Shown here: piece after piece, positions 14,501 through 26,500 of the stretch
How the letters are laid out: every line of letters starts with the position of its first letter
Numbering within the stretch: the first letter of the stretch is position 1
Translations under genes and position numbers: made by a program
The notes under the pieces: generated by a model
What the model saw: the letters and a program-made list of their open reading frames with translations, nothing else
Told to the model about the DNA's origin: nothing
Database searches by the model: none
Assembly (NCBI GenBank): GCA_028753945.1
Contig: JAPNXP010000014.1
Location: 248,001-312,000, forward strand
Length of the DNA: 64,000 bases
Direction: 5' to 3'
Source: Hexactinellida sp. DTS-2022
Lineage: Eukaryota; Porifera; Hexactinellida

Positions 14501-17500
14501 GACAAGCTATGCATAACAATACAAATTGAACACACATGCAAGAACCTTAAACTGGAACTAAAATATGGAACTAAGTTTTATCGCTGCAACCTTAGTTTGT
14601 CACCGATTCATAAGTCATTGTGTAGATTCCAAAATAGTTTTTTATCTTTCAACAGTCTGAAAGAGAAATATGTAAAACATAAAAGTACAAAACCCTATAT
14701 TTAAATTAAATTTCCCGATTGAATTTAGGTCTAGCGATTGTTCCCTTTGGGCACACTTAATGGCTTTGCATTCTTTATATCGCATATGGTTGTTAGGGTA
14801 AATTTATGGTAAAGGTGTTCTCATGATGTCTCATAAATTTGCCCTTTCAGAAATTTATTGAATACTTTAGCTAATTTAGGGATAGTTCTAATTAGATTGA
14901 AAGTTCGTTGAAATAAATACACGTGTTTTGCTCGTGATTATATGCATGCAATAATTTTTTGCCAAAAAAGGCAAGTTCATAAAATAATCGAATTAAATGT
15001 AAAAAAGAAACCATGGTTAATTAAGAACTGGAGTCACATATAGAAAAGGGAATTTTAGATTCAAAATTTGAGTATTGTCAGTGTTGGTTATTTAAATGCA
15101 TAATTTATTTGATCAGACATAATGGTCGGTCATAATCATATGAATAATTTAGCTAGTTTTTGAATAAAAAAATTTTGTGAAACTTTTTCATCAACGCATT
15201 TGATCGGACAATATATAGCTACACACTGTAACAGTAAACAAACAAATTATTTGTGTGCCCCAAATTCTTCAGTTATGATTCTTCTCTACTCCTTTTTTAG
15301 CGAAAGTTTTACTCTGTTTAATTAGGGAAATAGGAATTGCTATTTTTTGAATTTTTTTGTGCTCAATTGCAATTATGAGTGGAAATTAAATCAATTTTGT
15401 GATTAGAGCTTGCGCAAAAATTGACAAACTTACAAAACAAATTTTTGTTTCAAAACTTCAAAACAATATAAATATGACTTAATTAATTATAGAATGACTC
15501 ATTCATTTTTCAGCCAATTAAATGGCAGATCTCTATCTAATTGACTTTAATCGATAGGCTTCTAAGATACAAATAATTTGGCGTTTAAAACATCAAACGA
15601 CCCTATAAATATGAAATATCAAAAATATAAAGTGTCAAATGGCCTCAAGTAAAATAGCAAAAATTCGAGATGACGAAGTGATTTTCAAAGATTGCAATGC
15701 TTCAACCGCTTTGGAGTGTATGGAAATGGTAAATTCAGCTTTCAAATCGGATAAGGAATACAACAATAATGTAGATTGCGAGAAATATGTAAGATTTACT
15801 GTTGAACTTTTCGATAAAATCCGGGAAAATGGTCGAATTAGGATAGCGTTTCTAAAAACAACCAATGAAATGATTGGCTCATTCGGTGTAACTCCTTATA
15901 TGGATAAAGTTAATGACGTCATGATGAAAATTATATATTTAGAAGCAGTAGCCGTTAGTGTTAATTTTCAGAAAAGGGGAGTTTCAAAGATTTTGCTTTT
16001 GGAAGTTGAAAGGATCGGAAAGGAAATGTCTGGTTATGCCATCGAAGGTGGGGTACTAGATTTTGCAGATTGGGAAATAGCAAAATTAGTGGCAGAAGCA
16101 GATGCCAGTGTCTTAGAGAGGCACAAAGTTACAAAAATAGATTTCCAAGGGGTGGATGCCTTGAAAAGAGATACGGTCATCAGTAAACTAAGAAAAGTAA
16201 TCGAATACTAAAGTAACCAAGGTGACGAGTGATATGTGTGAATGTGCCTTATAATTTATTTATTTCTGTATCAAAATTTCAATATTTTATTTATTTATTA
16301 TTTAATTTCAATATCTTATTTACTTGTTAAAAAATTAAAGTGTGTATTTATCTTGTAAATCAGAGTAGGATTTGAAAATGAATAAAACACAACCATAGTG
16401 AAAGGAATTAGTTTGGAATCAAAAGGTCATTGTTGTGGCTTTTATTGTTATTTGTGTGTTTATTGTCAAAATGGCGGGTAAACAAATTGATGTTGACGAA
16501 TTGTTTACTGATTACGTGGATGCGAAAATTCTTAATTTGAAAGAACAAGTAAAGCTAAAAAAGCGTGAAATAAACACGAAATTTCAAGATATTGTGAGAA
16601 CAATACTTGAACAACAAAACAAAATTTTGGAGGAGATCGATACGATTTTTTATGAAGTCAATTCCTATGCAACAGAACAAAAACTGAAAATTGCACGATT
16701 GTCAGAAAGAAAAACCAAATTTCAAAATGCAACAAATCAAACCGATGAAACAAATCACAAGCAAATCCAATTAGAAATCCAGGAAATAAAAAATGAGGCC
16801 AAATCTATCCCAGAAATTAGTGTCATTTGGAACCTTGATGGTTTTACCAAACAACTGAATTTGATTTGTGAAATCAAAACAGAATTTCGTCCTTATGCCT
16901 ATTTGGAAAATATCAAATGTGAACTCCACCAATCAAACGCCTCTGTTCAATACGCGCCAAAAACCTTTGAAATTGATTGGCCAACTGGAGATGTGTATTT
17001 TCTGACAAATCACGAAGATAAGAATATTTTCAGTTTCAATATTATCGCATTCGATAGGTCCGGAAATAAAAAAATGGTTGAAAATGGAGATTGGCGCTGC
17101 TCTTTTGAAAGAAAATTTTGCCCAATTGGAATTTGTCTTTGTGAAAACAGTATTTTTATGTCGGCCAGTGGCTACAGTGCCAATAAACAATATGCTACAC
17201 TTCCTAAAGAATTACGTAGCAACGCAGTCGAGTATGAAGAATGCATTCTAAAAATAAGAAAATCGAATGGAACGATTGAAGCCACTTTCCCTATGAAAGA
17301 AATAGAATCAATTGGTCAGATTTTATTTGAACCACAGGATGAAATTATTTATGTCTTAGACCACAAAAAATCTTGTCTGAACATGTTTAATTTGGAACTG
17401 GAACTAATTAGAATCCTCCAATTACCAGAAAGAAAAGCAGGGTGGATTAGTCGAGCCCCCATTATTATAAAAATTGAAATCGTCGAAAGCTATTTTTTCA

Positions 17501-20500
17501 TATTTTACAACCAACCACCTCACATCACTGTATGCAATTTAAGTGGCGACATAATACGACAACTTTTCGATACAATTCCTGAAATTAACCACTATCGATC
17601 CATCCCAGAAAATATTAACAGTTGATAAGAAAACGAAACAACTCCAAATTTGGGACAAAAATGGTAAAGAAATGATGAAAATATCGAATAAATTGGATGT
17701 GGTTAACTTTCAACCTATCGGCCTAAAATACGATATTTTGTCCGGTAGATTGTTGTATTGTGGTTTCAATGGCACAAATACTGATGGAACAAAGAATAAA
17801 CTAACTTTAGTTTATCTCTAGACAGTTTATAAATATTACAGCTTTTTAGTTTTTCAAGAAAAGTGTGAAATTACATGTGGAGATTCCATTATATTTGAAC
17901 CAATAACATGTGTTAGTCCGTCCATTAATAGTCAATTAAATTATTATTCTATAAATTTGGTTTGCTATCAATGACTAATTAAAATTTGTGAATAAATTAG
18001 CAAATGAACTTTTTAAGTCATCACTCAGTTGAAAAATAGTTGAAGATCCAAATTTGATTTCCTACATATTTGTCGACTGAAATCGTTGCTTAGAAACGAG
18101 CATCAACGAAAAAATTCGCCATCAATTTTACTGGAATAGTAAGGCAATTTATAAGAATAGATTGTATGCATTAATTATAATTTAGCTGTTATTGAATGTG
18201 GCTCGATAGTGGTTGTAACGTGAATTTGGGATCAACTTTAATGTGGAAGTTCTCATAAATTTACATATAATCTCTAAGGAGCTCTTAAAGGTAGATTGGA
18301 ATTTAATAGGATATGCTTGCCCTCAATAAAGCTGGAATTTAATTGGTTGATAGATAACAAAGAGAACAGCACCTGTGTAGGGAGGAGCAAGTATAAAAGG
18401 GAGTTAAATATTATATTTCAGTTTTATTGAAAGAGTACAAAGTGTGAAATGAGATTTCATAACGTGATATGTTGGGATAGTGGATAATTAGAATGATTAT
18501 TAACTTGGTTTTAAAAATAGATTAGTTTGTCTGGGACAGTAGAACTCGGTTAAGACTGGGAAACGAGAATGGGAAACGAGAAAAAGTACGTACTAACCAA
18601 GGGTCAACAAAAAGTACATACTAACCGAATTCAACAAGTCGAAATACTGACTGTTCAATGATATGAATACTATATTCAAGTATTGTATTCAAGTCTCTAA
18701 CATACTTGACGAAAGATTATATTTGTTTAGTTGTCGCCTACTCATTTAATTAAACCAATTACTAACTGAGTTCTGTTGATAGTTTTCTAGAGTACGTACT
18801 AACCGTTCGTAGTAAATAAAATGTATTTATTATAATTCGAATTAAAATAAATACATTTCATTTACCTGGGAATAGAAATTGGTACGTCTTATCCGAGTAC
18901 GTATTAACCGAATCATTTAGAATGGATCAGAGAGGAGGAAAAATCGGTTATTAGAGAACAGTACGTATATTCCAAGAGAGTCAAAACTGAGAAAAACAGA
19001 AATTATTTAATACAAACCCATAGTGAAAGTATCAACCAAATACAGTATATATTTTCTATGCAAATGAATAACTATAGATATAATATGAAATTTTCAAGCT
19101 TACTAAATTAGTCGCCAAATTAGAAACAACCTTTGTGCGCATAATTTTTTCAGAATATTCCAAGATTGATATTTAGGCGCCTAAATAAACCTTCATACTA
19201 CTTTGGATAAAGAAAGGTACACGTAAGTAAATTATTTTGGTGTAATTTTTCTAAAAATGTAGAAAATAGAATGGCAGAAGCAGCCAAATCACTTGACGAA
19301 CTCCTACAAAAAGCACAAGCATTCCGAACAACAGGATTGGTAACCAAGGAATTACCAGCACTAAATAGAAACCTACAACAGTTACAGGAAGCAGCTACAA
19401 AACTGTTGAATAAAAATGCGTCTCAGGCTTCAAAAGAGAATATTGACATACAGGCTGTGAAACTATTGGGTTCTAGGGGATTAGAACCACCTAGGCTAGA
19501 TGAAAGGTTAGCTGGATTGCATGCAACCAAAAAGTTTGAGCAAGTAAGTTAGAAACAGGTATGAAATAAGCGCGTGAATTGAAAGGAAACTTATATACGT
19601 GAAAATCGACAGATATTCCAATAGAGTTTGTACTAAAGTGTAATTTAGGCGCGTGTGAGCGATCTCAAAATAAATCTAGGCGTGCGCAAAAATTGCCCCG
19701 ATGCAAATATTAGTTTTCGCAAAATTTCCGAGTTTTTGGTGAACGAGAAAAATTTGGATTGGTTATTTCATAGGCGCGCAAAACTTTGCAATTTCCAGTC
19801 GGCACAGTAAAAATTTTAGGCGCCAATAATTTTGGCGGGCTCATTTCTAACTAGTAACTACTTTGAATCCTTGGGTGAACATTACTATTCTCGGGTGAAA
19901 TAATAAAATGTAATTTGACCTTTGTAAGGGGGGGGGGGTCAACCAATGTGTGACGGACTTTTGTAAATTACAAACAGGTCAAAAGCGTGACATAAGGAGG
20001 GGTGTATAATTATCATGTAATTTGCTTTACATAACGTTAATTAAATTGCCTCAAATTGGTTGAACCAAAAATATTATTGTGGTCGTCATATCAACAAGAC
20101 ACATGGTTGTATCGAATAATTGGTTAACACATTGTTGGTTTATTTTATATCAGTTTTGAGTAGGAATATTCAGCCACAGTCTCGACGCTAAATTCATAAA
20201 GAAATCCACCTGTTCCCAATTTGATTGGTTAAACATATTTAAGCATACGATTGTGATCCAACAAGCTTTTTAATTTCAGACAAAACATTAATTATGCAAC
20301 CATTTTCCTGCACTTTTTTTAGGAAATGTTGACGTCTAATTAATTAGATAGGAATTAAAGGTTAAGTAAACTGATTATAGTTAATATTGGAACATGGTTA
20401 ATTAATAAATGGGGAATTTGAACGGCTAATTTTTAGCACCTGAATTTTGTGGCTAAATGATAGCGTTGGAACTTATTAATATTTCACGCGCCTAAATACA

Positions 20501-23500
20501 GATGTAATTTAAGCGCCAAACAGTCGCTGTAAGATAAACTAATTGGAGCAAGCTCTCATTCTGGCGCGTAAATTTAGATTTTATTCCTTTTAGGCGCGCA
20601 AAAGATTCCCGCAATTTTTTTTTCTATCAAACTATGTTATTATCTATGAAAATAATCATTTTTGACAACTCATTTTTTCGAATAATAAAGAGCCATGCAT
20701 ACTTTCTAAAGGCCAATTTTAACTGGAATAAAACTGACCTTTCTCAGTGCCAGATTTAGTATTAGAAAAAACTTGGCTCTATATAAGTAATCACTTATTC
20801 TATATTATGGTTGTATTAAGTTATTAACGTAGTTAAATCCGCTATTATAACAGGTCCCTTCAGCTGAGAAAGATATTGACCTTTCTAGTTTTCTAAGAAA
20901 TGAATATGAAAATATTCTTATTTCAGCCGTCAGAGAAAGCAGGTAAGTAATCAATCAAAAAGTAAGTATTAACCAACTTACATATACAGTAGAACCTCGT
21001 TATTACGAACACTATTTCAGTCCCCTTCAGATCCTTTTCAATACATATTATATTGGTTAATACGAATTCCGGATAAGGCGAACACATTTTGACGGTCCCA
21101 TGGTGTTCCTACTAACGAGGTTCTACTATATGTAAAATTACTTATATATTGGCCAACACCTTTTCAATATAAACACGGCTTCGCAATGGTGAATTTTTGA
21201 TCAAAATTCACTGAAATTAGTTTTGATGAATTTTTGATGAAAATTCACTGAAATTAGTTTTGATGAAATTTTTTGATGAAATTTTTTGATGAAAATTCAC
21301 TGAAATTAGTTTTGATGAAATTTTTTGATGGAAATTCACTGAAATTAGTTTTGAGGAAAATTTTTGATGAAAAAAGTTACCTGAAGTCAGTTATTAGCAG
21401 TATATAAGTAATTCCAATAATTTATCAATCTTGAACTGAAACTAACTTTAGATCTTCAGTACAAGAAAGGTGTGAAAAGTTATTATGGACCCAAGTTGAT
21501 GAGGATTGGGACAAACAAAAAGAGAAAATTCTCAGCGCCTTAGGGCCTGACCAGAATCTAGCTGACATAGCGATTGAGCGCCAAAAGGTCACAATTGGAC
21601 CAATGACAATGTCGGGACGAACAAGTCTTGATTCATTTGAAATTGCTTATGCCAAACAGTTGTATGTATATACAGAGGCTTTGCTAAAAGGTAAGTAAGT
21701 ATAACCTCGTTAGTAGGAACACCAGGGGACCGTCAATATGTGTACTCCTTATCAAGAATTCGTATTAACTGGTGTCATTTGTATTGAAAAGGCTTTGAAG
21801 GTACTGAAATAGTGTTCGTATTAACCAAACGAGGTTCTACTGTATGTATGTTACTGTATACTTTCGTTAATGCAATACAAAGGGACAGTCGAAATATGTG
21901 CAATTAAAGGCTTTGAAGAAAACTGAAACTGTGTTGATTGTACTATGGATTAGATATTATAACAAGGATAATAATTTTATAAATTCACGCGGGGTTTCCG
22001 TTAAAACCATTGCCAGACCCAATTACATATTGGCTTAATTATATGCATAAACCGACGAATGAATTTCTTAGGTGGACATCCAGATTTGATTGAGAGTTTC
22101 CTAGCAACGGCTTTGACCACAAAGAATGTAATAATGCTGGATATTTGGCAGCTAATACGCGCCCAAACCGACATACCAAACCTGACAGCTGATCTGGATT
22201 TACATTCCCCAAGAATGCTTCCGTTACAAAGCAAACTTTGGCGGAAAAGTATTTCATATTTAGAGCAACGGTATTCTGAGTTTATGGAGAATATTGTTAA
22301 CGCACATCCGGCATTAGCACGTAGATCAGGTATCCCTGGTTCATATCAGCTAATTATAGCGTACCTCAATATACTACTGTCCCCTGAAACAAGTGATATA
22401 AAGTTTGAAGATGGTATGGTGAATGGTAAGCCTATTTGGGCGATTCTATTCTACTGTATGCGGTGCGGGTGTTTGAGGGAGGGTTTGGGTGGGGTTGGTG
22501 CGGCGCTTAATCAAGTGGGAGATTGGGTTGTGTATCTTAAGGAGTTTGCACAGGATGGAGCGCTTAGTTATAAACTGGAAGCACAACTTAGAGGGAATTA
22601 TAGGTAAGGTGGTAGTTAGTTGGTTATTTGTTTGTTTGTTTGTTTGTTTGTATATTTGTTCATTTTTTGTTTGTTGTTTACTTATTTATTTACTTGTTAG
22701 TTTGTCTGTTTGCTGTTTGTTTTTTGTTTGTTTGTATATTTGTGTGTTCGTTTGTTGTTTACGTGCTTTTTACTTGTTCACTTATTTTTTAGTTTATTTA
22801 CTTATTTATGTATTTATTTGTTTATGTATTTATTTGTTTACTTGTTTATTCATTCATTGTTTATTTACTTGTTCATTCATTCATTCATTTACTTGTCTAA
22901 ACAGGAAGCTCCACAGCACTATGCATGACCCCTATAAGCGGGCCGCTCTCTGCATACTGGCTAAGTGCGACACGCAGCACCCGCACACAGAAGTTACGGC
23001 TGCCAAAACAGAGGATTGGCTTTGGTTGAAACTTAAGCTTTGTTACTGCAGCGGAGAGCTTCCAGAGGGTCAGCTCACAGACAGACTACTGATTGGTCAG
23101 TTGCAGGAGCAGATTGTGACTCAGTTCGGAGAGACGCACTTCAGAGCAAACGAAAAACCGATTTTATATTTCCAGGTTCTATTTATAGTAACTGTACGGT
23201 ATCAACTTATACATTAGCTCTGTTAATAGGAACACCAGGGGACCGTCTTAATATGTTCGTATTATCCGGAATTCGTATAACAGGAGTCACTTGCATGCAT
23301 TTGTATAGGCTAGGGGAATTAACCTTGTACTCCTTAACCGATATTTCCCTTATCCGTGTTCCTATTAACAGAGTCTACTGTATTTATGTTTACCAACACC
23401 TTTTAAAATGTAAGTTACATGCACTTGAAAGGTAATTTTACATAAAACATCACCTTTACGAAGCGGGTTTATTTTGGAAAAGGTGTTGAGTCACTGTTGA

Positions 23501-26500
23501 CCAATAATAAATTATTTTATTCATAATAATTATTCTATTTATAGGTACTCTGTCTGTCGCTACAATTCGAGCGGGCAATCGACTTTCTATGGCGAACAGA
23601 GCGATTGAGATCACACGCGGTTCACGTGGCTATTTCTCTGACAGAATTAAAACTTGTGAAATGCACTGCCACTTCGCAAGCTTCCTATATGACTGAAACT
23701 CCAACCGGCCCACAAATAAACTTGGCGCGTATAATTAAGGTGTACACACGGAAATTCTTAACCACAGATCCGAGAGAAGCGATTCAGTATATGTTCATAC
23801 TACGGGGAATGGAAGGTAGGGTAGTGCTTGCACCAAAATAACAAAATTGTGTTTGTAACGTTTTAAGCGCGGAAAAGTTACTAAATAATCAATTTGTAGC
23901 CAAAAATTGAAAAATAAACAAAAAAATTCTTTGGCGCATAAAATTTATGAGTGTTTACATAAAAATTGCCAAAATGCATTTGTTACGTTTTAGGCGCTTA
24001 AAAGTTACGAAAATAATTAGTTTTGGCAGCAAAATTGAAAGTTAATACAAAATAATCATTTTGGCGCACAAAATTTAGGCGGGCTTACTTATATATTTTT
24101 CAATATAAAAATTCGGCTGTGTTTTTATGTAAAAATCTAAAATTATAGCTGTGCCGACAGCATGACCTTTGTAAGCACAGTCAATAAAGAGTTTATAGCT
24201 ACAATATTAACTCTATTATTAGGAGATGGACAAGATTTGTTTGTGAACTCATTAGCAGAAATGGTTTGGGAATCGAGAGAATACGAGGTATATTCAATAT
24301 CTACTTTCCAATACAGTCGAAACCGGTTTTTCTAACTAGCTATTCATTCTAAATGTGTAAGAAATTCAAATTTTATTTATTTTCAATCGGTTTTTCCTTA
24401 CTTTATTTTCATGCAAAGAATTGGTTAGAAAAAACCGGTTTCGACTATATCACTATCCTAACTTAATGCAATATTATAGCATTCCTATCTCCATAGCTGT
24501 TGTTAGGTAGTTTGGCGCCTGATGGAGTCCGGAAACTGGGATTAATCGAAAAGTTCCACAAGGAATCTATTAATGACGTCATTTCTCAAGTTGCTAGTCG
24601 CTCCGAAACGCAAGGATTAATTATAGATTCTATAAAGCTATATGATCTAGCTGGGAACCATCAAAAGGTAAGTTGTTGTTCGTTGGTTTGTTTGTTTGTG
24701 TGTTTGTTGTGTATTTATTTGTTTTTTGGTTGGTTGGTTGGTTGGTTTGTTTGTTTGTTTATTGGTGTGTTTGTTTGTTTGTTCATTCATTTGTTTGTTC
24801 GTTCATTTGTTTGTTTGCTGGTTGGTTAGTTTTCAAAGCGTTTATTACTTATTTATCATTATTATTGTTGTTGTTTAGGTTCTGGAGCTTCTAAACAATT
24901 GCATGTCTCAATTAATATCCTCGGGACAAACAGCTAGAGATACAGACAAGCAACAAACCATACAGTACGCATTTTCATTGGCTGACAGATTTAAAGTCAC
25001 AGGACATAATGCAACTCGGGAAAAATGCGCTACTTTTTATCTTCTATTAGATTTGAGTCAATTCCACGAACAATTTAAATTAGGGCAATTCGAGGTGTCG
25101 CTTGAAATTATGGAACAGCTGGGAATATTCCCGCTTAAACCAGATTCAACGGTCGACAATTGTATTTCGCAATTCAACACTTCTGAAGAGGAAATTAGAC
25201 GGTGTCTCCCTGACATCATACTTGCCACTATGGTATGTTGTGTTAGCCAATAGAAACATATACAGTCAGGTCTGCTTAATGTGAAGATTTGCATTATGAA
25301 CAAGCCCTATTGTCCCAAATTAACAACTTACATAGGGTTTGTATTAAGTTGAGTTCGCTTATTATGAAGTCTCTCTATTATGAACACAATTTATAGTCCT
25401 TGAATATTCATTATAAAATAACCTAACTGTACTTGTTTACCAAAAGATAGTGCCTCCAAAGTAACATGATGTTGGCATAGCTGTAATTTTAGATTTTTGT
25501 CCCTTGAATATTCATAAGAAAGGAGCTGATTATTTATTGTCATAAGTAAGGTGTTAGCTTGAGGTTAACTAGCCAATAGAACCACATTATTTATTTGCTA
25601 TATTTTATCAGATTTCCATACACAACCTCTACAAGCAACGCCAGGATCTGATTGGTCGAACAGCTGATCCACAGTTGAGAGAAGAGATTAATTTATTGCA
25701 AGAAAAGGCGCGCAAACTTGTAACATTCGCGGGTATGTTACCTTACCGACTTTCAGGGGACACCAGTGCTAGATTGGTACAACTTGAGATGATGATGAGT
25801 TAGTTCCAGTTCCAGTTCTATTTATAGTTGAACTCATTAGTCTGTTAGTTATTCTCTGTGTTCTCATTTGTTAATTACAGTTATGTCTTTTCAATCAAAT
25901 AATTCACCACTTAAAATAATATGCAACCTCGCAATATTTCGTTTGCGCGCACTTAAAATATTATATGTATAGTTTGGCAATATTACAAATTTTTAGCGCC
26001 TAAATTAATTCACAAGCGCCTAAAATACTCAATTTGTATTATGGGAGCATCTCTCGATTTTTGCGCGCCTAGACAAGTTTTCTTTCGAATATTTTTTATT
26101 TTCCATTAAAAAAAACCAAAAAAAATTCCTTAAAATAAAGCTCCTAAATGAAACCCATGCATAATAATACATATATTTTGGCGCTTATATTATAACTACT
26201 ATAGCATAACATCACTCACCTGATTATCACTAATCATCAACACATTTCTACAGGCCAGATCTCTATGGATAATCCTCTTGGAATGTAGATACTCCATTCC
26301 ACTCGCTATCTGGTGTGAGAAATCCCACATTTTCTCAATCAACACTTGATTAACTTTATTTCTCAAATATTTATCCAAAGAACCTTTGTTTGCTAGTTCC
26401 ATAATCTATAAATGTAACAGGAAATAAAAACACAGGTGAATTTACAGTAGAACCTCGTTAGTAGGAACACCAGGGGATCGTCAAAATGTGTTCGCCTTAT

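Larger units (their letters stand above)
10235..15638. other. 5.4-kb gene-poor part of ACK intron 4
   Basis: Strongly AT-rich, with scattered GGCGC/GCGCC words. Recognisable pieces are an M5-like remnant near 11020-11200, an M10 element (12098-12216), a P2 fragment with GCGAAGCCGGGTTTTATATT near 12505-12545 and an M1 element (14232-14394). The only open frame is a 61-residue AT-rich one at 13529-13714 (minus), which I do not believe. I found no exon or RNA gene. Confidence 0.55.

Noticed and set aside
22489..23217. 242-codon hydrophobic frame with cysteine and leucine repeats
   Set aside because: Runs through the GTTT-repeat intron of NUP93 and joins exon sequence in a different frame; an artefact of the repeat.
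24500..24894. Overlapping membrane-protein-like frames
   Set aside because: NUP93 exon 8 followed by GTTT repeat; hydrophobicity comes from GTT/TTT codons.
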